Source: Coprinus comatus
Lineage: Eukaryota > Basidiomycota > Agaricomycetes > Agaricales > Agaricaceae
DNA length: 64,000 nucleotides
Direction of reading: 5' to 3'
Assembly: GCA_034638255.1 (NCBI GenBank)
Contig: JAWPGT010000030.1
Span: 1-64,000, forward strand
The notes beneath the pieces are model-generated. The model had not been told where the DNA came from and searched no databases. It saw only the letters and a list, made by a program, of their open reading frames with translations. The stretch's first letter is position 1, and each line of letters starts with the position of its first letter. Positions 31,429 through 42,925 of the stretch are shown in pieces. The translations under genes were made by a program, and so were the position numbers.

Positions 31429-33682
31429 TCACTCTCCATAGACCACGAAGTCTCCTGGTGAACCCTGAATCGGATTTGGATTGGAACCGGAACTAGGACT
31501 GGGACTGGAATTGGAATTGGAATTGGAATCGGGTTTAGGATTAGTATGGCCTTGAACACGATAATATTCTTCAGCCGCAGAAAAAATTTCATTCAAAATT
31601 TTGTTAAGTTGAGGCATTACTCTTGGTAATCTCTCTGCATATTTTAAGAGGTGGTCCAAATAAGAGTGTATGGGATCTAAAGAACGATCTTTTCCAAATA
31701 GACGATGCGAGGCCATTTTTTCGACAATTTCTAGGAATTCGACTACACAATCTATACACGTTATCTGTCAGATTACATGACAAACTTATTTTATAGTCGC
31801 ATACAACTAACCTATGTCAATCCCACAGTTGGGACGTAGAAGGAACCTCTCAGAAATTCCATCAAGGTCTTTAAGGTTGGATAGGTCCAGGTTCGAGAAA
31901 ATATCATTGAATGCATCGAGGAAACGGTTTATTGTTGGGAATCCAGGCTGTCGATTGTAGCATACAAGCAATCCAACTAAAAATAGTCGGCAATAGCAAC
32001 GATTGGTCCAATATCCTTTGGAATAGTACTTTCTTGATATCTTTGGCATATCTTGAAAAAGGATTCCTCGAACCTACAGTTTGGAATTAGGCGGTGAGGG
32101 AAGTAATAGCGATCCAGATATCCTCTCAGGAGATAACGGCTCAAAATGATACTGGCAACCTCATCCGTGAGCCAGTCGTTGTTTGAACTATCCGGCACCC
32201 CACAAATGACATAACTAAGTTCTAAGATGTGATGAGATGTGAGTGGTGCACTACCAACACAACCACATACCCGTCGGGTCTAGATGATGACCATCACCAT
32301 TGCTCTGAAGCTCTAAGATGCTCCACAACATGTCACCAGGGTTTTCGCCTTGTGACAATAAACAAGTACAGGTTTCGCAGAACACTTTAAGACGAGTTGT
32401 GTAAGTGAAAGAAGAAGACCCAAGCTCATTTTCAAAGGTTTTTAGAAATGAAAACCCAGTCTCATCGAACCGAAGGAGCATTTCCATTTGTTGTTGCCAG
32501 ATACCCTCTTGTTGTCTATCTAGGACTTTCAGGTGATTGTTGCGAACCGCTAATAACAGCCGATAATGAGCGGCTGTGACAAATTGTGCGTTCTGTCGAT
32601 ATTGGCTCGTAAACAAGAGCAGTGCAGGGTAGACACTGAGAGTGTTGTCCCATCTGGCCTCGGTCCACCAAGTATCACAGCATCCCCAGTGACTAACTTG
32701 GTGCAAATAAAGCAAATATAGGCGTAACAACTAGAGTCTGACCTTCCTTGAAAGTAGTGGGACGAGGTGCGCTCCGGAATGGAGTGACCATGGCAAATGT
32801 GAAAGGGGAAGAAGACAGCTACGACAAAACCATGATTGAGGCGACCAGTAGGGACAAAGAGTCAGAGGAATAAAATCAATAGTATCGGAGACAATCGCCA
32901 CATTGGGATCAACCCAAATAAGCTGGATTACGGGTAGACAAGAAATCACAACTACCCCCAGTCCAACTACATAAACAAGGACAGTCACTGGTATTGTGGC
33001 AAGGGTTTTAGATTCCCATTGCAAGACTGCAAATCCTGTGAAGAAGGCAAGAGAAAAAAGGAGGAGTGGAATTACATTTAGAAGGCCAAGGACTCCCCAT
33101 TTTCGTAATCCTTCATGTCGTTGATTTTGTAGGAATAGATCATTCTCGTGTGAGACACCTTTCGGGTTCTTGTTGAACTCGCGCAACCACTGAAGGCAGA
33201 GTATAATCACTAAAGCTGCGACGAGGCTGACAACAAGGCTAAGAGAGTAAAAAAGATGGATTGGTTGAGCGTTTAGTGAGATTGGTTTTTTCGTGTCTAG
33301 ATCAAGTGCGAGGTTGGTTTCTGGATTGGATATGTTGCGGACTTGTAGGATCAAAGTCTGAAGGAGGAGGTTGGTCGTCTCCGTAGGATTTACTTGAACA
33401 GAACCAAATGAGTCGATAGTGAGTGCGGCCATGATTGCAGAGAAGAGGGAGGCCTTTGAAAAGTGAGTTTTTGGTCCTCGCAAATGGCTTGCAAAAATGA
33501 GGAGTTTCTCTAGTTCTTCTTTCCAGCTATCATATATTTCCTTTGTTAGTCCCTCAGCCTTGCGTTTAAACATTTCCCAGCCAGGGTCATCTTCATTGTT
33601 GACTTGAAATTTCTACGGGAAATCAATGAGTCATACCACAAGCTGCACTAATAAAGATACTCGCCTTAGTCGTATCGTCCAT
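31429..33682 (-). CDS. DUF6535 multi-pass membrane protein
   Basis: The start at 33682 reads MDDTTK, then after an intron WEMFKRKAEGLTKEIYDSW and EELEKLLIFA. The block SLFSAIMAALTIDSF, then LFYSLSLVVSLVAALVIILCLQWL, RKWGVLGLLNVIPLLLFSLAFFTGFAVLQW and VTVLVYVVGLGVVVISCLPV form four hydrophobic segments, as is usual in the Agaricomycete-specific DUF6535 family. A large C-terminal part (about 32700-31429, several exons) is soluble and helical and ends in an Asn/Ser/Pro-rich stretch coded by GGAATT-type repeats near 31505. Function is unknown. Two introns appear to use GC donors (see findings). The 3' end is unsure because two frames stay open near 31500. Confidence 0.6.
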
Positions 33683-34213
33683 GGGACCATCGATGAGCTT
33701 GTGATAGAAGAAAGTTGTAGAGGAGATTGATTCATCATTAACCGCTCCACAACCGTAAAACGTGGTCGTCGGATGTTGATGATATCTTCGGCGGTCGCTA
33801 TAAATATGGCAGAGAATTTTCTCCATATTGTACAATGTCGCATTACCAAGGCCGAAATATTTGGAGTTGCGTTTGTTCAAAGACCGCCAAAAGCTGCATT
33901 GCCGTACAATATGGTAGAGTTTAAGTTTATCCATGGAAAGCCTACATTGGGATTAACTATTTGTTGTTGTTTTCCTCCTCCAATCTTGCCCAGCAATTTG
34001 AAAGCTTTCAACTCCAATATAAGTAGCAGAAACGATATTCGGTAGTTGGTAACTTGAAGCCACAACGAAAAAAAAAAGACACAAAAATTATGTTTATCCC
34101 AAACCTTAAATAATAACATAAGCGCGCAACGGGTATATCATCACTATCATCGCTTTCAGATAATTAACATTCATCTATCCACCCTCCAACCCCAACTCAA
34201 TTAATCTAATACT
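33683..34213. other. Gap between DUF6535 and GH5 genes
   Basis: Minus-strand open frames here (33623-33934 and others) would extend the DUF6535 gene upstream, but they do not show family features, so I do not include them. The rest is the 3' flank of the GH5 gene. Confidence 0.4.
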
Positions 34214-37147
34214 CTATTCGAAAAAAATCCATTCCTTCTGAACAGCGTAAATCCCCATCCCAGCACCAAAACCAATAGCCAATACAACAACCAAAACCAT
34301 AGCAATCCACAATCCCCAATCTTCCCAAAACTCATTAACCTCAAACACAAACTTGACTCTAGGCGACACTTTAACTCTTATAGAATGTTTAGTTCCCGGT
34401 TTATTGTTTAATGGAACAATGTATAAAGTTTGTCTTGATTCATCGTATGCGTATTTATAATTCTCTGATGAAGTTGGTGTTAACTTTGAGTTTGAAATTT
34501 TCGAGTTGGTGGAGGAGAAAGATGTAGAAGGAGCTGCGGTTTCGAATTCAATCAATAATTTCCTACCCTTTGCCAATTGAGAGGGATAAAAAATCTCCGT
34601 TTCATAGGATTTCAGTCCCTCCTCATCTTCAGGAACAATCCAACTAAACCACATTTCACCAGTAGTCATTTCATAACCAAACGACTTTTTTCCTTCTTCC
34701 CCACTATCCTCATCATCCAAAGGTATTCCGGCAACTTTAGCTGGATAAGGTCTAACAATAGCATCCAAAATCCGAACTCCATTATCCAATGTTATACTTT
34801 GTTGATCATATGATTGTAAGAAAGGCGGTAATGCTCTGAATTGTGAATACCATGAAAAGTTTTCACCATTCCAATCATCACCATGTGGATCTGTATTGTC
34901 CGTATTATAATTCCATAACCTATTTATAACCCGGTTAGACGAGGCGAAGTAGAAAAGAGGGAGAGAGAGAACATACGAAAATCCAACTAGAGACCTATCA
35001 AGGCCAGTAATCATAGCATCCATCATTCGCCTTTGCCAAATCCAATTATCCGTCATAAACGCTTCTCCGTGACTATTAAATAAATTAACATTCAAACGAA
35101 ACCACATTCAAGAAAGAACTTACTTCATATCCATGGGTATACCGCATTCTCCAATAAACACTGGGGTATCTCCAAGAGACTTATAAGCTTCTTGAACGAG
35201 TGTTTTAATTTGTAGACTAAAGTTGTCTCGTGCGCCTTTCTGACCCCAGTAGAAACATTTAAGTGGGAATACACCCTGATAATAAATCAGATGAGTGTCT
35301 ACATATGAATAGAGTGAATATATGCGTACCCTTGAGAGTGCTTGAACATTGACAGTGAAATCGCCAAAGGATTTTTCAAATAATGAACGAAGATCATACC
35401 TAGCAAGGTCAAATTAGCTGGAGTCTCTTGAGGGTATGATATAGTTGAGACGTACCAATGAGGCGCGTATACCATGTTCCGAACTCTATGCTCAGGGGCC
35501 CAAGTTCTAGGACAAAACTATCCTCTTTTTGTTAACAGGACGCTAACAAGAGATTATTAAAAAACCAACCTCGTTAGGAATCGGTTCCACGAAATACATT
35601 TTATCCTTCCCAACAACATTCTCAACCTTCTCCGCCCACTTTTGTAAAAGAGGCCAATAGAAATGCTCATACCAATCCATTTTCTTGCCGTCCTTAGGGT
35701 CCCTAGCGAAATAATTCTCTCTCAAAACAACAGCTTGATTTTTCGTCTTACACCAACCCCAAACACCATGAATTTCCCATAAACATTTTCCTTTAGTGGG
35801 ACCGTCTTCTTTCCAAGCTTTCTTTCCATCCGGATTAAGCAAGGTTTGCTTCGTGTTCTTTGTAGGCATAGGGAAAGAGCGGGTATATGTTGGTACAACG
35901 GTTGGGTGACCTGCACCTAACTGGAAAGATTGGAAGGCAGATGGCATGTGAGAAAGGTGTAGGTCGGTGTTGTAATCCCACTTATACATCGATTGAAGGT
36001 CAACGTAGCCTCTATGAGGTTCATTTATCATCTATATTCGCGATAAGTCTATGCAAGGTGGGATACTTGAAAAGCATACCTGGAAACCAATTACACCTTC
36101 GAGATTACCGACAGCCTTGACGAGAGCCTCCCAAGCATTCAAGAACGCGTTTTGTAGGAACTGTTGGACGGGTACTGAATCATCGACCAACAACTTTGGT
36201 GCAAAGGTATCCCCTGCCCAAAAGACTGTGCTTCGACCAGTCAAATTCTTGTACCAAAGTGACAATGGAATAATGATAACACTCACTTCATAGTTGTAGC
36301 TGCAAGTTTGGTGTATCCCGTAGGCCACATTCCTCGATCCTGGGCTGTGTGACCACCACCACGCATACCATTTAACCAAGCAGCATTCGTCTCCTCGAAA
36401 TTTTCAACATCGAGGCCAACTGATTCTAGAGTCCAGAGAGGAGCGCCTGATCCTCCGCTATACCGAGACCAAACATCTTGGTGAAGAGATACGAAAGCAC
36501 AGATACCGTATTTTGGAAGGAGAGACAAGAGTTCATGGAGGTAAGAAAGGTATTCCTGGTCATAAATTCCCCTGTGACGCGTCAATTAACTTGACTTGTG
36601 CAGTATAATTGAGTACGCACGGGCCCTCGTGTTCAATAGCCTCCCATGTTATCAAGAAACGGACTAGGAACAGTCAGTCGAAGTAAACGAACGGATTTAA
36701 CCGACTCACTGAAAGTCATTCCCCATCTCCTCAGCCTCGAAAAGTGCTCGTGGGCCTCGTCCAATGGAAAAGGTTTCCCGACAAAAGTTACAACTTTGGG
36801 ATCTTCAGGAAAATTCTCATGGGTATGGTTCGCTGGACTTTTTTTTTTACGAAGACAAATTTAGGAGAGTGTGGATAATAAGGGGCCACTGCTACTCACG
36901 ATTTACTGCTGCCAGACAAATTAACACCACGAAGGTTACATATTCTGCCATATCCATCAACAAAATGGCGCCCTTTGAGTTTGATACCTCCTCCTGTGCT
37001 TTGTGCCGACCAGTTATGCGCGTATGCACCGGTATCAGTCCCTGGCATATACGAGTCGTCCGATTTCGAGGGGTGATAATGATTTTTGGTTGGCACGACA
37101 AACTCGGAGAAGTTTGCACTTCCATTGATACTGTCCGCTGTCCTCAT
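34214..37147 (-). CDS. GH5_12-type glucosylceramidase / steryl beta-glucosidase (EGCrP-like)
   Basis: Eleven exons (37147-36900, 36837-36710, 36663-36621, 36571-36287, 36230-36080, 36031-35570, 35517-35456, 35399-35330, 35275-35124, 35072-34977, 34919-34214) keep one frame and give 800 residues. It belongs to glycoside hydrolase family 5 of the fungal endoglycoceramidase-related type: GRICNLRGVNLSG near the start, FVSLHQDVWSRYSGGSGAP, the acid/base INEPH (E289) and the nucleophile VFIGECGIPMD (E526). The C-terminus has a membrane helix at about 770-792, which would tether it to an internal membrane. Related fungal enzymes hydrolyse glucosylceramide or ergosteryl glucoside in lipid turnover; which of the two is not decided by sequence. 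The start at 37147 is the first ATG in frame with the domain. Confidence 0.82.
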
Positions 37148-37439
37148 GATTTGTAGGTTTGAAAATGGATACAGAGCCAACGAGCGTTGAAGACGAACAT
37201 CAGGCTGTGTAGCAGCGTGACATGCCTTGGCGCCAATCAGCTGCGCTGATCCAAAAATAACTATTTAATAGCTTGCCGAGGTTCCTACCTTGCAAAAAAG
37301 CGGTGGTATGAAACACAATATCCTAGGACTCTAGAAAATGGGACGACAATGGAAAATGAGGTGGTATATCTTTATCAATTGACGATATAAAAGTTCACTA
37401 GAAACACAACGTGCTTTATTCTCAACTTCCTTGCCAGTG

Positions 37440-39925
37440 ATGATGAGATATCTGTTACCTTCTCTTCTTCTTGCAGCTGGGTGCTTTGCAGCTCCACGGG
37501 TTAGAATTGGAAAGACTATACTTGTCGGACGCGATGTCACTGAATCCAAACAAGATTTCTTCGGAGGTTAGCAACCACTTGCCCTTCCGAAATGTTTCAA
37601 CTACACTAACATTTATGTTGCGGTAGGTATTCCATTTGCGAAACCTCCAGTTGGCGAACTGAGGCTTAGGCCTCCCATCTTGGCTACACGTCTTGATGTT
37701 GATACATTCGATGCGTCTAACTTTGGACCAGCATGCTTACAACCTCCAAATGTAATGCTCCATAATTAAAGCCTTGGATCGCACAATTTCAATACTAACC
37801 GCGAACTCTCAGACTCGACCACTTCCTCCTTCATCAATGTCAGAAGATTGTCTCTCCATAAACGTATTTCGTCCTTCCAATATCCCCGAAGACACAAAGA
37901 TACCTGTAGTAAGTTTTTACTCTAGACTTTCTACTACTCCATCCTTCTGATTGTTCTTGCTTTGTTTTCAATTCAGCTATTTTGGGTGTAAGTGACTCAA
38001 AAGCATGATTGGGTTACTCGGACCGACGGTCTCCTAATATACTATAGGTTTGGCGGCGGCTTCCAAGGAGGTACAGGTATTTTTTATAATGGAACCACCA
38101 TCGTTGCACAAAGTGTTGAAAGGGTACGATGTTTCTATCAAGGTCAATCTGAGCTAACGGTGTTTCATATAGGGTACCCCAATTATCTACGTCAACTTTA
38201 ATTACCGTCTCGGGCCTCTCGGATTTCCTCAAGGACAAGAAGGTAAACACCATTGCCTACAATCACAACTGGGCTATGTGTAATTTTATTGATGTCACTC
38301 ATGACTTCTCAGCCGCTGACGAGAAGGCTCTGAATCTTGCCCTAAGAGATGAGTTAGCAGCCCTCGAATGGGTACAACATAATATTGGTTTCTTCGGTGG
38401 TGACAAGGATAAGGTAAACCCGCAACTCTTCCTTCTACAGTAAACACTGTCTTTAATTTACTAAAAATTCAAGGTCACTGTGTTTGGAGAGAGTGCAGGT
38501 TCAATCATGACTTCTATTCTATACCTCAACTCACCACTCGAAAAACTAGTTCGAGGAGCCGTATGTCCATACCCTCATCCAGCCGCAAGAAAAACTCTAA
38601 CAATCCTGTCCTTTATCCGCTACCGTGACATAGATCTTACAATCCGGAGCTCAAGGAACAGGCATAACACCATTCCCCAACTCCCGTCGTCAACTCAGCT
38701 GGACCAACTTCGTCTCAGGTTTAAAATCCTGTTCTTCACTGGCCAATACAACCAACACCTTTGATTGTATTCGTTCAGCAAGCACTACGGAGATGCTTCC
38801 TGCAATTAATAATGCCATTGATTTGTCTCCTGAGATGTACGGGTTTGATCCTGTTATTGATGGAATGGATGATGGTTTTTTCCAGATTTTGCTTCAAAGT
38901 TGATTGAAGAAGGAAAGTTTGCAAGGATTCCATTTATTACCGGTACTGTTCTTGATGAAGGTCAGTCCTAGCTCTTCCTCTTTTTTCTCTCCCCCATCAT
39001 GCTACTCGTATTGAATGAGGTTGATTGAATGTGAAATATTAACTAGGAACCTTCTTTGTCCAACCAACAACCAATTCTTCATCCCAAATTCGAGAAACCC
39101 TACTCACCAATTACACAATGGATCTTTCAGGAAAACCTACACAAGAACTTATACAAGCAACTGAAAAGTTGCTGGAATTGTATCCTGATATTCCGGCTCT
39201 TGGATCTCCTTATAATACTGGTAATGAAACATTTGGATTATCAAGTCAATATAAACGGTTTGCTTCTATCAGTATGTACTGATTTTTATCTTTCAACATT
39301 TCTTGATTGATCATTGATTAATTGATTGTTGCCGTTGTTGTTATTGATACTGTTAGGGGGTGATTTATTATTCGATTCTCAACGACGTTATTGGCAACAA
39401 AAGGCTACCAATCGAGGTGTTAAATCTTGGGGATACCTATTCACACATCCTATACCAGAATCATTACCCAGACATCCTGCTTACTTGGGAAGTAAGTGCA
39501 TATACAGATATTCATTCCATATTCCTCCTTCTCAACGTCAACCCGGAACTCTTTCATTCTCTCTAGCAACTCATGTAGACGAAGTATTCTACATCTACTC
39601 AAACCAAGCCGAACAAACCGATTCTGGAAGATTCATAAGTAGACTGATTGTTGATTATTGGATTTCTTTTACCGTTTCTGGAAATCCAAATGATAATAAA
39701 GGTTTAACCCGTGTGTCATGTTTCTCCCTCCTTTTCTCCGAGTCCCCCCTATACTCATTTATCTTTACTCCATGATCAAATACAGGACCGAACTGGGAAC
39801 AATATACCCCACACAACCAACGTTTACTTGAACTTAATGGGAATGATAATCATATGATTCCAGATACTTATAGGAAGGAACAGATTGATTTCATTAATTC
39901 AGATCCTTCCGTGTTTAACTATTGA
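37440..39925 (+). CDS. Secreted type-B carboxylesterase, copy 1 (one-base frameshift)
   Basis: The start at 37440 gives MMRYLLPSLLLAAGCFAAP, a signal peptide. The exons then read GIPFAKPPVGELRLRPP, SEDCLSINVFRPS, WVYGGGFQGGTG with the oxyanion-hole GGG, NYRLGPLGFPQGQE, the nucleophile VFGESAGS, ILQSGAQGTG, and after another intron ATHVDEVFYIYS with the catalytic His, ending SDPSVFNY and TGA at 39923-39925. It hydrolyses esters outside the cell; the exact substrate is unknown. In the exon at 38629-38900 the frame breaks after DGMDDGFF: six T at 38876-38881 would need to be seven to continue PDFASKLIEEGKF, which copy 2 shows is right. It is a homolog of copy 2 at 57267-59788 in inverted orientation. 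Confidence 0.72.
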
Positions 39926-40912
39926 TCTCTGTCATATTTAATGGTGATCTGGTTGATTTGCAGGGTGATTGATATTTGTTGGAAGAAGTTGGCGGTATCA
40001 ATCATTTATTTAGATGTATTGATGATCAACAATACGATGTAGTGGAATGCAGTGCAGTATGAATGGACAACCATTATGTATTGAAACTCTCACTGGTATT
40101 GTAGTAGTAGCAGACAAATACTGTCTGTACTACATACGTGACAGGGGAGATAGTCAAGAGATACTACAAACGACGCAGCTCATGCGTACAAACAGCGAAC
40201 GGTCCGGAAGTAACCGAACGCGTCCGAGGTCACCACCCTTGTCACTCCCTCACAATACATACGCACGTAATACACGTTGCGCTCGTCCTAGAACCTAACG
40301 AAGCCCTAACAAACTTTCTCTAGTTTCAAACTTATCGTATGTTTCACGAGGCTACACTTCTTTCACAGTCTCTTCAGGCTCGACCTGCACCCCAATCTCC
40401 ACTCCGAGTACAATACCACTTGCAAGTTGGATGTTACCGGTGGGTTAATGAAATATTGTTTTCTCTTGTTCGAAATGTATATCTGATGGAATATATATTT
40501 AACTACCCCCAGGCAGGGGTGTGGCTGTATATGGGAGTGCTCAGTGTTTCCATTGGCAGTAACCACATGCACAACTCAAATCTCGCTCAAACCAAAAAGG
40601 TTTTAAAAGTCATTCAGGGCCAGTATCTAGTACATATTCAATCTCTGCCACCCTGGTTGTAATCAAGCACAGGTTAGCCTTGGCTATCACTCAGGGGTGT
40701 GGGCTAAAAATAAGCTGAGGAGACGAAACAACACAACATCAATACATCAAGGCTCTAACCTCAAGCGTTCGATGCTACTCTCTCTGACACTTCTTCAATC
40801 AGGTATATATATGGTGTGTTTGAACGCCTCCCCCATCATGACCTCTCTCTAAGCACGCGCAGACCAAGTGTTTCATCCAAACAAACCGGGTGATTCCGAG
40901 TTATAAAGCTCA
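39926..40912. other. Intergenic region
   Basis: No supported gene between the carboxylesterase and the F-box gene. A 107-codon plus-strand frame (40339-40662) has no motif and no splice context. Confidence 0.45.
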
Positions 40913-42517
40913 ATGAGGCGCGTGAAAGAGCACACGACGTCACAACGTTTTTTTATTACCTTTCTCCCTGTTCCAACAAACAACATGGGTCAGGATCTCT
41001 CTTCTCAGTTAGGAAACAATTCAAGCGACCACATCCCTGGTGAATATCCAGATCCTTCATCACCTATATCCTTGTCATTCAGCTCTTCCTCTCGAATTTC
41101 GCTCCCGTATTCAACGGAAGATGAAGAACTTGAAGAGATTGAACAGGAAACTATTCGACTCGAACGCCTTATAGTCCAACATAAGGAAGACATAACCTTC
41201 CTTAACTATCGACGAAACGCTCTCTGTTGCAGTACAAGAGCTCTTCCTCCCGAAATCCTATCACTCATATTCCAGTACTCTATCGATACCTCTCCTCCAT
41301 ACACCCATTTCTCTCAACTCTCAAAAGTGGGCTCTATATGTGCTCTTTGGCGGAGGATAATTTGGTCAACACCTTTGTTCTGGACAACGGCGAAGTTCAC
41401 GCTTCGCCGAAGAAGGCTATGGTCTAAACAAGCCAAAATCCTTCAACTCTACCTACTCAATAGCGGTCCACTCGGTGTTACGCTTTCCCTCCATTTTCCG
41501 GTGGTGATTAAGGAATCGGGAAAGAACCCTTTCTTTGACGTCCTATTCCATGGAGCAAATAATAATAGAATCCGGAAAATAGAGGCGTTCCGATTTCCCC
41601 AGTCTTGGTTATCGGCATTCTCTACAAAGTTTGAGAAGCTGGAATGCCTTACGCTTGAAGGTCTCTCAAAGTCAGATCACTCACCCCCACAGGTGAATTC
41701 CTGGAATCTAATACTAGGAGTTCTACCCAATTTACGACAACTCAACCTCTTCGAAGCTACATATACTATTGCGATGCCAAACGGTAATACCATCAAAGCC
41801 GCTCGGATACATGGAACAGAATCATCTGCATATAGGAACCTTATTCAATGTACCAATATCGAAGAACTAGACCTTAACATTTCAAAAAATGATAACATCG
41901 CAGATTTTCGTTTGCTGGAAACAACCTCTATTACGATTCAGAATCTTAAAACATTAACATGGTCGATTCGAGCGTATCAAAGAACGAATGTGTTGAAGAG
42001 GTTACGTTTACCGATGTTGGAGAATTTAAATCTTTCGTTTGGGGATGATCCTGATTATCCACATAATCCAAGTCAAGGGTATATTGTGGATCTTATGCAT
42101 TTCGTTAATCGGCTTCCGTCGTTGAAAACTTTGGAGATTCTAAGCGGGAGATGGAATGATGAAGTGTCATCGGTTCTGTTGGAGCATCTGTTTACAAGCT
42201 CTTCGACGTTGGAAGTGCAGGAACTTTATTTGAGCCAATGCGACGGAGAAATGATTATTCGGACCCTGGGGATGTTGAATACGACGACTGAACCTGTTTA
42301 TTTTCCCAAGCTCAATACACTGTCGATCATGGGAGATGGGGGAAAGGATATTGTTCAGGCATTGGAGGGAATGTTGAGTAATAGGAAAGATAGTATGGAG
42401 AAACCGTTTTTGTTAAGGGTACATAAAGATGGATGGTATTGGAAGGACATGAATTTACTAGAACGAACGATAAGAAGATTTGAAAGTGGTAGGATAAATC
42501 TATGTTGGTATTCTTAG
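40913..42517 (+). CDS. F-box protein with leucine-rich C-terminus
   Basis: A single-exon protein of 534 residues counting from 40913, or 510 from the second ATG at 40985 (MGQDLSSQLGNN), which is more likely since the added residues look untranslated. A coiled-coil (DEELEEIEQETIRLERLIVQHKED) precedes the F-box-like domain ALPPEILSLIFQYSID followed by SICALWRRIIWSTPLFW. Irregular leucine-rich segments follow (LECLTLEG, LRQLNLFE, LKTLEIL, LNTLSIMG). F-box proteins connect substrates to Skp1 in SCF ubiquitin ligases; the partner is unknown. Large families of this type are usual in agarics. It has no introns and is unrelated in sequence to the three F-box genes at 48-57 kb. Confidence 0.7.
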   Translation: MRRVKEHTTSQRFFITFLPVPTNNMGQDLSSQLGNNSSDHIPGEYPDPSSPISLSFSSSSRISLPYSTEDEELEEIEQETIRLERLIVQHKEDITFLNYRRNALCCSTRALPPEILSLIFQYSIDTSPPYTHFSQLSKVGSICALWRRIIWSTPLFWTTAKFTLRRRRLWSKQAKILQLYLLNSGPLGVTLSLHFPVVIKESGKNPFFDVLFHGANNNRIRKIEAFRFPQSWLSAFSTKFEKLECLTLEGLSKSDHSPPQVNSWNLILGVLPNLRQLNLFEATYTIAMPNGNTIKAARIHGTESSAYRNLIQCTNIEELDLNISKNDNIADFRLLETTSITIQNLKTLTWSIRAYQRTNVLKRLRLPMLENLNLSFGDDPDYPHNPSQGYIVDLMHFVNRLPSLKTLEILSGRWNDEVSSVLLEHLFTSSSTLEVQELYLSQCDGEMIIRTLGMLNTTTEPVYFPKLNTLSIMGDGGKDIVQALEGMLSNRKDSMEKPFLLRVHKDGWYWKDMNLLERTIRRFESGRINLCWYS

Positions 42518-42925
42518 GGTACAACTCCCATTCACACCTTATCGATTTCTGTGAGACGACTTTAAACTAATGGTATCACTTACATGTATAGCCAATCGTC
42601 CACACGGACTCGCATCTTGTCCATATGATTATGACCAAAATCAGACCAAAATATCGCTATCTTCAAAATCACCTGATCATCAAGATCTAAAAATAAAGGT
42701 ATGTCCCTTCGGCACATGCGATTTTTTCGCAAGCATTGATTCTGCGACCCTTCCTTGTCGTATAATCACCTATTGTCTGCATCCAAATTTGGAGCTGTGT
42801 GATGTGTAAGCTCATAATATTTGATTCTCGCCGGGTATAATTGCCCTCGGATTGCCACTAGCTTGTGGAGCATTCCTCAACTCCTTTTCCACACAGTAAC
42901 ACTCAATAGGGACGTTGAAAGAGAT

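Noticed and set aside
33623..33934. Upstream exons of the DUF6535 gene
   Set aside because: The frames are open but show no family features, and the start at 33682 suffices.
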